In this document: one piece after another, positions 1 to 8,877 of the stretch
Position numbering within the stretch: position 1 is the first letter of the stretch
Layout: every line of letters starts with the position of its first letter
Source: an uncultured Opitutia bacterium
Lineage (GTDB): Bacteria; Verrucomicrobiota; Verrucomicrobiia; Opitutales; Opitutaceae
DNA length: 58,370 bases
Direction of reading: 5' to 3'
NCBI GenBank assembly: GCA_903820035.1
Contig: CAIJFT010000304.1
Coordinates: 1 to 58,370 of the forward strand
Program-made: the position numbers and the translations under genes
Notes under the pieces: model-generated
The model's input: the letters and a program-made list of their open reading frames with translations, nothing else
Database searches by the model: none
What the model was told of the DNA's origin: nothing

Positions 1-414
1 CCGACCGCGTTCCCGCAGCGTGAGGAAAATCCCGCGGGGACGGCGGTAGATCGCGCCGTATTCGAGGCACGCCTGACCCACCGTCGGCGTATAAATCAAC
101 GGGACCATCTCCTCGACGTTGTCGACCACCAGCCGATAGAAGAGAACCTCGTTCCGGTTCTGGAGATTGGTCAGATAAATGTACTTATCGAGGTTGTCCT
201 GCTTGCGGCGGAGGGAGGCGAGCGAGCGTTGCACCTGCTCCTCAAGGGTGAAGACGCGGGGCGGGAGCAGTCCGCGTAGGCCGAGCGCGTCACGCTCACG
301 CTCCGTAAAGGCAGTGCCCTTGTTCAACAAGGGATCCGTGAGCAGGGCGGCGCCGCGTGGATTAGACGTCGAGCCCCAAGCCGAAAAATCGCCCGGTGGA
401 CGTGAATGGATCAT
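1..414 (-). CDS. maeA: malic enzyme, N-terminal part (runs off window start)
   Basis: The minus-strand frame from 414 to the window edge encodes the N-terminal domain of a malic enzyme, which oxidatively decarboxylates malate to pyruvate. Visible signatures of the MaeA/eukaryotic-type family are NKGTAFTERE, LGLRGLLPP, KYIYLTNLQNRNE, LFYRLVVDN, PLIYTPTVGQAC and IYRRPRG; YTPTVG contains the conserved catalytic-domain Tyr. The NAD(P)-binding half lies outside the window, so cofactor preference cannot be judged. An in-frame ATG 12 bases further upstream (426) is an alternative start; neither has a clear ribosome site. It is transcribed divergently from the PFOR gene, whose substrate is the malic enzyme product, pyruvate. 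Confidence 0.9.
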   Translation of the reverse strand, partial: MIHSRPPGDFSAWGSTSNPRGAALLTDPLLNKGTAFTERERDALGLRGLLPPRVFTLEEQVQRSLASLRRKQDNLDKYIYLTNLQNRNEVLFYRLVVDNVEEMVPLIYTPTVGQACLEYGAIYRRPRGIFLTLRERGR

Positions 415-480
415 GGCCTCGAGCATAACCCCACTGATCCGCCGCTGCCTACGCACATCTTGCGAAAGCGTGCGTCGGAT

Positions 481-508
481 TTGCGCCACGTGAATCCACG
501 CGGCGCAA
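481..508. promoter_or_regulatory. inverted repeat between malic enzyme and PFOR genes (possible operator)
   Basis: Two 10-base arms (TTGCGCCACG and CGCGGCGCAA) pair at 9 of 10 positions around an 8-base spacer. They sit in the divergent intergenic region, about 65 bases from the malic enzyme start and 73 bases from the PFOR start. The size and symmetry fit a dimeric regulator site serving both genes, but no regulator can be assigned. It resembles a Rex site only in its TTG...CAA ends. Confidence 0.4.
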
Positions 509-581
509 AAACCAAATTCTGCGCAGCGGGTTCTTTTTGTTCATGGCACTCTGGTCACGTCGCACCCACCGCGGCCTTCCC

Positions 582-3500
582 ATGTCGTCCCACTCCATTC
601 CCCAGTCCCGCTACATCACCTGCGATGCCAACGAAGCCGTGGCTTCGGTCGCCTACCGGCTCAATGAGCTGATTGCCATCTACCCGATCACGCCCTCATC
701 GGCCATGGCCGAGTCCTGCGACGAATGGATGGCGCAGGGCGTGAAGAACCTCTGGGGCCAGATCCCGCGGGTCGTCCAGTTGCAATCCGAGGGCGGCGTC
801 GCCGGCGCCGTGCACGGCGGTCTGCTCGGGGGCGCGCTGACCACGACGTTTACGGCTTCGCAGGGGCTGCTGTTGATGATCCCCAATCTCTACAAGATTG
901 CCGGCGAACTCCTGCCGTTCACCTGCCACGTGAGCGCCCGTGCGCTCGCGGCCCAGGGACTTTCGATCTTCGGTGACCACCAGGACGTGATGGCCTGCCG
1001 CGCCACGGGGGTAACGTTGCTCTGCAGCAACTCGGGTCAGGAGGCGCACGACCTCGCCTTAATTGCCCACACTGCCAGCTACCGCGCCCGCGTTCCGTTC
1101 ATCCACTTTTTCGACGGCTTCCGCACCTCGCACGAGGTTTCAAAACTGGCGCTGCTTTCCGACGACGACCTGCGCGCGGTGATCGACGAGACGGACATTG
1201 CCGCGTTCCGCGGGCGGGCGATGACCCCGGACCGCCCGACGCTCCGCGGCACGGCGCAGAACCCCGACGTGTATTTCCAGGGCCGCGAGGCGGTGAACCC
1301 GTTTTACGCCCGCCTGCCGCAGATCGTGCAGGAGACGATGGACCGCTTTGCCCGCGTCACCGGCCGGGCGTACCACCTTTTCGACTACTACGGTCATCCG
1401 GAGGCCGACCGCGTGCTGATTGCCATGGGCAGCAGCATCGAGACCATCGGCGAGACCGTGGCCTGGGCCAATGCCCGCGGCGAGAAGACCGGCGTGATTG
1501 CGGTGCGGCTCTTCCTGCCGTTCCACCTTCCGGCCTTCCTCGCCGCGCTGCCCAAGACGGTGCAGTCGATCGGCGTGCTCGATCGCACCAAGGAGCCCGG
1601 TGCGATCGGCGAGCCGCTGTACCTCAACGTCCTCGGCGCCCTCGCCGAAGGGCGGCACCCCCTCGCGGGGTCGCCGCGGGTGGTCGGCGGTCGCTACGGC
1701 CTCGGCTCGAAGGAATTCACCCCGGGCATGGTGCGCGCCGTGCTGGCCAATCTCGCCGCCGCCTGCCCGCGGAATCATTTTACCATCGGCATCACCGACG
1801 ACGTCAGCGGCACCTCGTTGCCGTGGGACCTGGAGTTCGATCTCGAGGCCGCCGACGTGCGGCGCTGCGTGTTCGTCGGGCTCGGCGCGGACGGCACGGT
1901 TGGCGCGAACAAGAACTCGATTAAGATTATCGGCGAACAGACGGAAAACTTCGCCCAAGGCTACTTCGTTTACGATTCGAAGAAATCAGGTTCGATGACG
2001 ACCTCGCACCTGCGCTTCGGTCCGCGGCCGGTCCGCGCGCCGTACCTCATCCGCCACGCGGATTTCGTCGCGTGCAGCCAGTTCTCCTTCGTCGGGCGCA
2101 CGGATGTCCTGGGCTTCGCCGCCCCGGGCGCGACGGTGCTGGTCAACTCGCCGTACGACGCCGCCGCGACCTGGCAGAAACTGCCGCGCGAATGGCAGGA
2201 GACGCTGATCGCCAAGCAACTGAAACTCTACGTGATCGACGCGACGCAGGTTGCGCAGGCTTCGGGCATGGGCCGGCGGACCAACACGGTGTTGCAGACC
2301 TGCTTTTTCGCGCTGTCCGGCGTGCTGCCGAAGGACGAGGCGATTAAACAAATCAAGAAAGCCATCGCGAAGACCTACGGCCGCAAGGGCGAGCAGGTCG
2401 TGAAGATGAACTATGCGGCCGTCGACGCGGCGCTCGCCGCGCTGCACGAAGTGGCCATCCCCGCGACGCCCGCCGCCACCGCGATCGTGTCGGTGCCACC
2501 GAGCTTCGGTCACGCGCCGGAGTTTGTCCAAAAGGTCACGGCCCGGCTCCTTGCCAACGAGGGCGATCTCATGCCGGTCAGTGCCATGCCGCTCGACGGT
2601 TGTTGGCCGACGGGCACCGCCCGTTTCGAGAAGCGCAACATCGCCCTCGAGATTCCGGTCTGGGACGCCTCGATCTGCATCCAGTGCAACAAGTGCGCGC
2701 TGGTTTGCCCGCACGCCGCGATCCGCCCGAAGTTCTACGCCAACGCCGAACTCGCCGGTGCCCCGGAGGGTTTCCAATCCACCGCGTTCCGCGCGAAGGA
2801 ATTTCCCGACCACCGTTACACGCTCCAGGTTGCGCCCGAGGACTGCACCGGTTGCTCGATTTGCGTCCAGGTGTGTCCGGCCAAGGACAAATCCAATCCG
2901 CGCCACAAGGCGATCGACATGGTGGCGCAGGAGCCACGCCTCGAGTCGGAACGGGCCAATTGGGACTTCTTCATGAAATTGCCCGATCCGGATCGGGCGC
3001 GGCTCGACGCCTCGACGGTCAAGGGCACGCAGTTTATGGTGCCGCTCATTGAGTTCTCGGGCGCCTGTGCGGGCTGCGGCGAGACGCCTTACCTGAAGCT
3101 CCTTACCCAGCTGGTCGGCGACCGGCTGATCATCGCCAACGCCACCGGTTGCTCGTCGATCTACGGCGGCAATCTTCCGACCACCCCGTATTGCTCGAAT
3201 CGCGACGGCCGCGGCCCGACCTGGGCGAACTCGCTCTTCGAGGACAACGCCGAGTTCGGTTACGGACTCCATTTGGCAGCGGAGCAGCGCTCGCGGACCG
3301 CCCGGGAGCTGCTGCAACGATTGGCGTCCGAACTGCCCGAGGCTCTCGTCACCGGTTTGCTTGCCGGCGGCAAGGGCGACGAGGCGGCGGTGGCCGCGCA
3401 ACGCGAACGCGTCAAGGCGCTCAAGTCGGTCCTGGTCGGTGCCACGCACCTCGACGCCGCGCGCCTCCTGACGCTCGCCGATGAGCTTGTCACCAAGTCG

Positions 3501-4202
3501 GTCTGGATCATCGGTGGTGATGGCTGGGCCTACGACATCGGCTTCGGCGGCCTTGACCACGTTCTGGCGTCCGGGGCCAATGTGAAGGTCCTGGTCCTCG
3601 ACACGGAGGTGTATTCGAACACCGGCGGCCAGTCCTCGAAGGCCACGCCGCTCAGTGCGGTGGCGAAATTTGCGGCCGGCGGCAAGGGCACGGCGAAGAA
3701 GGATCTCGGCCTGATGGCGATGCAGTACGGCCACGTTTACGTCGCCCGCATCGCGTTCGGGGCCAAGGACAGCCAGACGGTCACGGCGTTGCGCGAGGCG
3801 GAGGCGCATGATGGGCCCGCGCTGGTCATCGCGTACTCGCATTGCATCGCCCACGGCTTCCCCCTGCACCTCGGATTGGAGCAGCAGAAGCTTGCCGTCG
3901 ACTCCGGCTACTGGCCGCTGTTCCGGTATGATCCGAAGCTCGCGGCGGCGGGCGAGGTTGCGCTGAAGCTCGATTCGGCCCCGCCGAAGATCGATCTCGC
4001 CCGCTTTACCGCGAACGAGGCCCGCTTCGGCATCCTCCAGAATGTCGCGCCGGACCGCGCCGCCGAGCTCGCGGGGCAGGCCCAGGCGTATGTCCGCCGA
4101 CACTACTCGCTGTACCAGCAGCTCGCGGCGCCGGTTGCGCCTCCGCCGGCTCCCGCGTCCGCCCCCGCGTCGGATAATCGCAGCAGCTCCGCCGCGTCAT
4201 GA
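582..4202 (+). CDS. nifJ: pyruvate:ferredoxin (flavodoxin) oxidoreductase
   Basis: This is a single-chain homodimer-type PFOR of about 1206 aa, the usual length. It interconverts pyruvate plus CoA with acetyl-CoA plus CO2 and reduces ferredoxin or flavodoxin in the cytoplasm. The domain order is complete: N-terminal pyrimidine-binding domain (AVASVAYRLNE, IYPITPSSAMAE), the gamma-type domain, two [4Fe-4S] ferredoxin motifs (CIQCNKCALVCP and CTGCSICVQVCP), and the TPP domain with GACAGCGETPYLKLL, ATGCSSIYGGNLPTTP, GGDGWAYDIGFGG and EVYSNTGGQSSK. The ATG at 582 is preferred because the PFOR core starts shortly after it; an ATG at 543 would add 13 residues. The stop overlaps the next start (ATGA), so the two genes are translationally coupled. 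Confidence 0.96.
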   Translation: MSSHSIPQSRYITCDANEAVASVAYRLNELIAIYPITPSSAMAESCDEWMAQGVKNLWGQIPRVVQLQSEGGVAGAVHGGLLGGALTTTFTASQGLLLMIPNLYKIAGELLPFTCHVSARALAAQGLSIFGDHQDVMACRATGVTLLCSNSGQEAHDLALIAHTASYRARVPFIHFFDGFRTSHEVSKLALLSDDDLRAVIDETDIAAFRGRAMTPDRPTLRGTAQNPDVYFQGREAVNPFYARLPQIVQETMDRFARVTGRAYHLFDYYGHPEADRVLIAMGSSIETIGETVAWANARGEKTGVIAVRLFLPFHLPAFLAALPKTVQSIGVLDRTKEPGAIGEPLYLNVLGALAEGRHPLAGSPRVVGGRYGLGSKEFTPGMVRAVLANLAAACPRNHFTIGITDDVSGTSLPWDLEFDLEAADVRRCVFVGLGADGTVGANKNSIKIIGEQTENFAQGYFVYDSKKSGSMTTSHLRFGPRPVRAPYLIRHADFVACSQFSFVGRTDVLGFAAPGATVLVNSPYDAAATWQKLPREWQETLIAKQLKLYVIDATQVAQASGMGRRTNTVLQTCFFALSGVLPKDEAIKQIKKAIAKTYGRKGEQVVKMNYAAVDAALAALHEVAIPATPAATAIVSVPPSFGHAPEFVQKVTARLLANEGDLMPVSAMPLDGCWPTGTARFEKRNIALEIPVWDASICIQCNKCALVCPHAAIRPKFYANAELAGAPEGFQSTAFRAKEFPDHRYTLQVAPEDCTGCSICVQVCPAKDKSNPRHKAIDMVAQEPRLESERANWDFFMKLPDPDRARLDASTVKGTQFMVPLIEFSGACAGCGETPYLKLLTQLVGDRLIIANATGCSSIYGGNLPTTPYCSNRDGRGPTWANSLFEDNAEFGYGLHLAAEQRSRTARELLQRLASELPEALVTGLLAGGKGDEAAVAAQRERVKALKSVLVGATHLDAARLLTLADELVTKSVWIIGGDGWAYDIGFGGLDHVLASGANVKVLVLDTEVYSNTGGQSSKATPLSAVAKFAAGGKGTAKKDLGLMAMQYGHVYVARIAFGAKDSQTVTALREAEAHDGPALVIAYSHCIAHGFPLHLGLEQQKLAVDSGYWPLFRYDPKLAAAGEVALKLDSAPPKIDLARFTANEARFGILQNVAPDRAAELAGQAQAYVRRHYSLYQQLAAPVAPPPAPASAPASDNRSSSAAS

Positions 4203-5191
4203 ACCTTTCCACCGATTATCTGGGCCTGAAACTACGCACGCCGTTCGTCATCGGGGCCTCGCCCTTCTGCGAGAGCACCGCGGTGGCGCGGCAGCTACAG
4301 GACGGCGGTGCGGGGGCACTGGTCATGCGTTCGTTGTTCGAGGAGCAAATTGACGCCGAATCACGCGCGTTGGTCCACCACCTCGAGACGCCGGCCGACA
4401 GCAACCCCGAGGCCTTGTCCTACTTCCCGCAGTTTAGTGAATACCTGCTCTCGCCCGAGCGTTACCTTGGCCAGATTGCCGACCTGAAGCGGGCGCTGAC
4501 GATTCCGGTCATCGCCTCCCTCAATGGCACGCGCCCGGGCGGCTGGACCGACTATGCGCGGCGCTTTGAGCAGGCCGGCGCCGACGCCATCGAGCTCAAC
4601 CTGTATCAGTTGGTGACCGACGCCGCGACCACCGCGGACAGCGTCGAGTCGGAAATGGTGGAGACGGTGCGGCAGGTGGTGCGGTCCGTGCAGGTGCCGG
4701 TGGCGGTGAAGATCTCGCCGTTCCACACTTCGCCGGCGCAGTTCGTCACCGCGCTGGAAGGGGCGGGAGCCAAGGGCGTCGTGCTGTTCAACCGGTTTTA
4801 TCAGCCCGATTTCAACATCGAGGAAATGGTCGTTTCGCCGCAGCTCGCGCTCTCGGACCGGAGCGAGCTCCTCCTGCGGTTGCGGTGGCTGGCGATTATC
4901 TCGCCGCAGATGCGCGGCTCACTCGCGGCGACCGGTGGGGTGCACACCACGACGGATGTGGTGAAGGCGCTCCTCGCGGGTGCGCACACGGTGCAGCTGG
5001 TGTCGGTTTTGCTCCGGCACGGTCCGCGCTTTCTGACCACGCTCGTCAACGGCTTGCAGGACTGGCTGCGCGAGCACGAGTATGAATCGCTGGACCAGTT
5101 GCGGGGCGCGATGAGCCACCGCCGTTGTCCGGACCCCGCGGCATTCGAACGGGCGAATTACATCCGCATCCTCCAGAGCTGGCGCGTCTGA
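4199..5191 (+). CDS. dihydroorotate dehydrogenase-like flavoprotein (PFOR-linked)
   Basis: A 330-aa TIM-barrel protein of the DHOD-like family often encoded beside PFOR. It begins MNLSTDYLGLKLRTPFVIGASP, and the barrel, VIASLNGTRPGGW, VPVAVKISPF and ATGGVHTTTDVVKALLAGA (phosphate/FMN loop) are recognisable. True class 1 PyrD enzymes carry a catalytic Cys or Ser in an N-x-S-C/S-P-N loop. Here the matching place appears to read IELNLYQLVTD, so pyrimidine synthesis is unlikely and the substrate is unknown. The gene overlaps PFOR by 4 bases and is followed after 26 bases by a GltD-like gene. A clear paralogue lies at 11031-12017. Confidence 0.85.
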   Translation: MNLSTDYLGLKLRTPFVIGASPFCESTAVARQLQDGGAGALVMRSLFEEQIDAESRALVHHLETPADSNPEALSYFPQFSEYLLSPERYLGQIADLKRALTIPVIASLNGTRPGGWTDYARRFEQAGADAIELNLYQLVTDAATTADSVESEMVETVRQVVRSVQVPVAVKISPFHTSPAQFVTALEGAGAKGVVLFNRFYQPDFNIEEMVVSPQLALSDRSELLLRLRWLAIISPQMRGSLAATGGVHTTTDVVKALLAGAHTVQLVSVLLRHGPRFLTTLVNGLQDWLREHEYESLDQLRGAMSHRRCPDPAAFERANYIRILQSWRV

Positions 5192-5217
5192 GGGCGTTGG
5201 TCCGAACCCACCGTACC

Positions 5218-6645
5218 ATGCCCGCGACCGACCCTGCGATCCACCAAGCCAAGCACGCCTGGAGTGCAATCCAGCGGGCGTCGCCGCCAAAACGGACGGC
5301 CGGCGAGCGGGTCTGCGACTTCAACGAGATCTATTCGAATTTCGGCGCCGAGGCGGTGATGGCGCAGGCGAGCCGCTGCATCCAGTGCCCGAATCCGCTG
5401 TGCGCCCAAGGCTGCCCGCTCTCCAACCGGATTCCGGAATGGTTGGCTTTGGTGGCGCAGGGTGAGTTTCTTGAGGCGGCGGCGATTTCGCGCACGACCA
5501 GCAACATGCCCGAGATTTGCTCGCGGGTGTGTCCGCAGGAGAAATTGTGCGAGGGGGCGTGTATCCTCAACGGCAAGTCGGAACCCGTCGCGATCGGCGC
5601 GGTGGAACGGTTCATCAACGATTATGCCCTCGACCGCGGTTACTTCGGCCCGCCGCCGGCGCCGCCGAACGGCGGTCGCGTGGCGGTGATCGGTTCCGGC
5701 CCCGGCGGCATCGCCTGTGCGGACGAACTCGCGCAACTTGGGTACGATGTCACGGTGTTCGAATCGTTGCTCGTGCCCGGCGGCCTGTTGGTCAACGGTA
5801 TCCCGGCGTTCAAGCTGGAGAAACACATCGTCGAGCGCCGGATCGACGGACTCGTGAAGCAGGGCGTAAAATTCAAGCTCGGCGTGCGGGTGGGTTGGGA
5901 GGTTTCGCTCCACGACCTGCGGCGGGATTTCCATGCGGTTTTCCTCGGCGTCGGCGCCCAGCGCTCCAAGGAACTCGACATCCCCGGAGCGAACCTGCGT
6001 GGCGTCATTCCGGCGTTGCCGTTGCTGATCCAGAAAAACGTCAATTCGCCGGTGCTCGATGATCCGGAGATCGAGGTCGCGGGTAAACGCGTCGCGGTGC
6101 TGGGCGGTGGAGACACCGCGATGGACTGTTTGCGCACGGCGTTGCGCTGCGGCGCCAAGGAGGCGGTTTGTATTTACCGCCGGGATCTCGCCAACATGCC
6201 CGGTAGCCGTAAGGAATACGGGAACGCCACCGAGGAGGGTGCGCGCTTCGAATTTCTCACCAATCCCGTCGAGCTGATCGACGACGGCCACGGCGCCGTG
6301 AAGGAAGTGCGGTGTGTGCGGATGGAACTCGGTGCGGCGGATGCCTCGGGTCGGCGCAAGCCGCGCGCGGTGCCGGGTTCGGAGTTTAATGTCGCGGCGG
6401 ACTTGCTGATCGTCGCTTACGGTTTTGACCCGATGCCGTTTCCGCCCGGCAGCGACTTTGCCGTCGTGCAGCTCGACCCGTGGGGCGGGCTCAAGATCGA
6501 CGGGAATCAGATGACGAGTCTCGACGGCGTGTTCGCCGGCGGCGACTCCGTGCGGGGGCCGAGCCTTGTGGTTCATGCCGTCCGCGATGCGCGCAAGGCC
6601 GCCCAGGGCATTCACCGCTACGTGCAGGCGAAGCTGGCGCGCTGA
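5218..6645 (+). CDS. GltD-like NAD(P)H/FAD oxidoreductase (glutamate synthase small-subunit family)
   Basis: A 475-aa protein with the GltD/PreT/NfnB architecture. The N-terminal Fe-S domain carries CIQCPNPLCAQGCP and CSRVCPQEKLCEGAC. An FAD-binding Rossmann fold follows (VAVIGSGPGGIACADELA), then an NAD(P)-binding fold (VAVLGGGDTAMDCL) and a final FAD signature (GVFAGGDSVRGP). No glutamate synthase large subunit is nearby. With PFOR and a DHOD-like protein upstream, roles as a ferredoxin:NAD(P)H oxidoreductase or as partner of the DHOD-like protein (as PreT is for PreA) are as plausible as glutamate synthesis. The start at 5218 is 26 bases after the upstream stop and gives the normal GltD N-terminus. 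Confidence 0.85.
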   Translation: MPATDPAIHQAKHAWSAIQRASPPKRTAGERVCDFNEIYSNFGAEAVMAQASRCIQCPNPLCAQGCPLSNRIPEWLALVAQGEFLEAAAISRTTSNMPEICSRVCPQEKLCEGACILNGKSEPVAIGAVERFINDYALDRGYFGPPPAPPNGGRVAVIGSGPGGIACADELAQLGYDVTVFESLLVPGGLLVNGIPAFKLEKHIVERRIDGLVKQGVKFKLGVRVGWEVSLHDLRRDFHAVFLGVGAQRSKELDIPGANLRGVIPALPLLIQKNVNSPVLDDPEIEVAGKRVAVLGGGDTAMDCLRTALRCGAKEAVCIYRRDLANMPGSRKEYGNATEEGARFEFLTNPVELIDDGHGAVKEVRCVRMELGAADASGRRKPRAVPGSEFNVAADLLIVAYGFDPMPFPPGSDFAVVQLDPWGGLKIDGNQMTSLDGVFAGGDSVRGPSLVVHAVRDARKAAQGIHRYVQAKLAR

Positions 6646-6740
6646 CATCGTGCCTCGCTGCGGCGGGTCCGGACGTCCGCATCCGGCTAATTCGTAACGA
6701 TCATCGGGCGCTAAAGACCCGAGGGGGACATCGGGTCCCG

Positions 6741-6758
6741 CCGGGCCGGGGAGCCCGG
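6741..6758. terminator. GC hairpin between converging genes
   Basis: CCGGGC and GCCCGG form a perfect 6-bp stem with a 6-base loop in the 123-base gap between the converging GltD-like gene and the minus-strand membrane protein gene. There is no T-run on either side, so it is at best a weak or factor-assisted transcription barrier. Confidence 0.3.
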
Positions 6759-6768
6759 TCGCGCGCCC

Positions 6769-7329
6769 TTACGGGGCGTGCGGCGGAGTTTGGTCGACCG
6801 TGTGCACAAGGAGCACCTTCATGCGCGAGAGGCGTTCCATGACGTGCCGCGCTTCGAGGAGCGGCCACCAGTCGTAGAGGTAGATTTGGAGCGGCCGCCA
6901 CATGGCCACCCAGCCGGCGATGGTCAGGCCTTCTTTCAGGATTTTGGCGAACGTGCTGTGGCCCACGACCGCAACCAGTTCGCTGGCCATCAGGCAGCCG
7001 GTGAGAAAGGCGAGTCCGACCAGCAGGCTCGTCCGGCCGCGCCGCATCAACTGGCGCAATTCCCGCTGCTTCATTTCCGCCCGATGCCCGAAATAGTGGT
7101 GCACCGCGTCTGCGACCATCGCGGCGCGTTCCGGCGGCGGGGAGGTTGCGATCTGAATGGTGAGTTCCAGTTCGTGCCGCGCCGAGAGTTCGCTCGCCCA
7201 GGCGACGATGAATTCCTCGGCGTCGGCATCCAGATCGCGGTCGTGAAACGGCGACGGATCCATGGAATTAAACAGCTGCGCGAGTTCGCGGAGCTGCAGG
7301 GTCATCGGCAGCGGGGGCAGGTTGCTCAT
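6769..7329 (-). CDS. hypothetical membrane protein
   Basis: A protein of about 186 aa that I do not recognise. The N-terminal half is soluble and acidic to mixed (LFNSMDPSPFHDRDLDADAEE, a stretch typical of small bacterial bundle proteins). It is followed by a basic stretch (KQRELRQLMRRGR) and two likely membrane helices (SLLVGLAFLTGCLMASELV and ILKEGLTIAGWVAMW). The C-terminus is soluble, with WWPLLEARHVMERLSRM. An ATG three codons upstream (7338) is an alternative start. It is followed on the same strand by no other gene, and a universal stress protein gene lies 107 bases upstream of it. Confidence 0.65.
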   Translation of the reverse strand: MSNLPPLPMTLQLRELAQLFNSMDPSPFHDRDLDADAEEFIVAWASELSARHELELTIQIATSPPPERAAMVADAVHHYFGHRAEMKQRELRQLMRRGRTSLLVGLAFLTGCLMASELVAVVGHSTFAKILKEGLTIAGWVAMWRPLQIYLYDWWPLLEARHVMERLSRMKVLLVHTVDQTPPHAP

Positions 7330-7436
7330 GGGACGCACGCAGCAGAGCAGTTCGGCCGTCGCCGCACCATCCGGAACCGAAGGGGTGGGCGTTGGAAGCG
7401 TGATTCGTCGACCGCGTCGGTTTCAGCTCAGTTCGG

Positions 7437-7934
7437 CTAACGTTTGCCGGCGATTTCGAGTTCGATGGTCGGGCGGGTCAGGCGGCTGGCCTTGCTCCCG
7501 AGGGCGGGGATGACCACGACGGGGCACGACGCGCGGGTTTGCACTCCCTTTGCGACGCTGCCCACGAGCATGTCGTAAACCGAGCTGTGGCCGTGCGAGC
7601 CGAGCACGATGTACGTGGCGCGACGCCGGAGGGCTTCGTTCAAAATACAAACCACGGGCTGCCCCGTCAGGCTCACAACGTCGACCCCGGCGAAACTGCG
7701 GTGGAGCTTTTTCTGCCACTGGGTGAGACGGGCGCTCGCGATCTTGCGGGCTTCCTGCAATACTTCCGGGGCGATCTTGGCGCCGACGGGCAGGAGGTCA
7801 CGCAGGGCGGAAGGGGGTTCCACCACGTGGACGAGGATGAGTTGGGCGCGGATGAGCCGGGCGAGGCGGATTGCTTCGCGCGTGATGTCTTTGGTGACAG
7901 GCGAGAAGTCGATCGGGACGATGATGGTCTTCAT
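7437..7934 (-). CDS. universal stress protein (UspA family)
   Basis: A 165-aa single-domain Usp. The start MKTIIVPIDFSPVT and the C-terminal ATP-binding signature GSHGHSSVYDMLVGSVAKGV with CPVVVIP are intact, placing it in the ATP-binding UspA subfamily. It is cytoplasmic and typically induced by growth arrest or respiratory stress. It forms a minus-strand run with the two small genes upstream (25-base gap to the next). Confidence 0.9.
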   Translation of the reverse strand: MKTIIVPIDFSPVTKDITREAIRLARLIRAQLILVHVVEPPSALRDLLPVGAKIAPEVLQEARKIASARLTQWQKKLHRSFAGVDVVSLTGQPVVCILNEALRRRATYIVLGSHGHSSVYDMLVGSVAKGVQTRASCPVVVIPALGSKASRLTRPTIELEIAGKR

Positions 7935-7959
7935 GGTTGGAGGCGGTTTGCGGAGTGGC

Positions 7960-8262
7960 CTAATGCCGGAGAGCGTGGTCGCGGCCCAGCAGGCCGATTA
8001 AAAGCGGGAGAAGTCGGGTCCAGCCGGTGCGGCCGCCCGGGTTTCGCCGGAATCTCCGCGCCGCGCCCACGCCGGTCGCAAGCACCATCGCGCGGACGAG
8101 CGGCGGGAGCCCGCGCCACAGTGCGACGCCGTCGTCGAGCAGGACCAGCGGGCGTACCGCGAGGCGGCCCGCTGCGACGATTTCGGCCCGTTGTGCGGCG
8201 ATGCGCCGGAGCACGGTGGCCTTGGCCGCGCCGAGGTTCAGGGGTGTTCCGAATGCAGGCAT
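7960..8262 (-). CDS. small basic hypothetical protein downstream of holin-like gene
   Basis: A 100-aa protein rich in Arg and Ala, with two weakly hydrophobic segments (GLPPLVRAMVLATGVGAARR and LLPLLIGLLG). The start overlaps the end of the preceding membrane gene by 25 bases, which argues for translational coupling. Such partner proteins commonly follow YqjE/holin-superfamily genes (a YqjD/YqjK-like arrangement). That comparison rests on context and size, not on detectable similarity. Confidence 0.6.
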   Translation of the reverse strand: MPAFGTPLNLGAAKATVLRRIAAQRAEIVAAGRLAVRPLVLLDDGVALWRGLPPLVRAMVLATGVGAARRFRRNPGGRTGWTRLLPLLIGLLGRDHALRH

Positions 8263-8648
8263 GTGCGGTCCTTCGTGAGTTCGTCCAGACTGGCGGCAAA
8301 CGGCCGCGGCTCGCGGGCGAGCAGGCTCCGCAGGCCGGCGATAAGTCCGACGCAGGCGGCGGTATAAAGCGCGGTCAAACCGAGCAGAGTGGCGAGCGGC
8401 GCGTAGTCCCGCATCAGATACACCAAGGTCAGGCTGCCGAACGCCAACGCCAACAGCCCGGCGCCGAGGGCGAGGCTCAGCCAGAGGTGGGCGCGGAGGA
8501 GGCGCGCTTTTTCCTCCTGCAGCTCCAGTGAGACGAGGGTCAGGCGATCCTGGACCGTGGCGATGAGCTGGTCGCCGGCGCGGCGCAAGGCTCCGACGAT
8601 TCCGGCGCCGGGCGGGGGCGGGGAGGGAAGTCCGGGGTGAGCAGTCAT
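8238..8648 (-). CDS. phage-holin-superfamily (YqjE-like) membrane protein
   Basis: A 136-aa protein with an amphipathic N-terminal helix (ALRRAGDQLIATVQDRLTLV, then LELQEEKARLLR) and two membrane helices (LWLSLALGAGLLALAFGSL and ATLLGLTALYTAACVGLI). This is the pattern of the Phage_holin_3_6/YqjE family, which in bacterial chromosomes is usually a stress-associated inner-membrane protein and not a lysis protein. No phage genes are nearby. The start at 8648 gives a compact product; upstream sequence in frame is not conserved-looking. Confidence 0.7.
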   Translation of the reverse strand: MTAHPGLPSPPPPGAGIVGALRRAGDQLIATVQDRLTLVSLELQEEKARLLRAHLWLSLALGAGLLALAFGSLTLVYLMRDYAPLATLLGLTALYTAACVGLIAGLRSLLAREPRPFAASLDELTKDRTCLHSEHP

Positions 8649-8877
8649 GGTACGATGCCCTCCGGGTCCGGTCCGAGCATCCGAGCGGGTGCTGTGCGGG
8701 CCGGTTCCGGGCGGCGCAGGAACGTACCACTGGCGGGGCGGGATCTCTGCGCGGGCGTTGGTAATACGTGGGCGAATCTTGACCGCGCCGGCCCGTCGGT
8801 GCGCTCTCGGCAAAATAGGCCCAACGCTCGGCAAGATGCGCGGAGCCGGCGCGGGTGCGGCGGAGTAGATTGCGCCC

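Noticed and set aside
1986-4103. Long (705-codon) open frame antisense to PFOR and similar long antisense frames elsewhere
   Set aside because: They mirror high-GC coding frames, have Arg/His/Asp-biased composition without domains, and oppose clearly conserved genes.
8238-8648. Prophage remnant suggested by the holin-family gene
   Set aside because: No other phage genes are nearby; chromosomal YqjE-like holin-superfamily genes are common and stress-linked.
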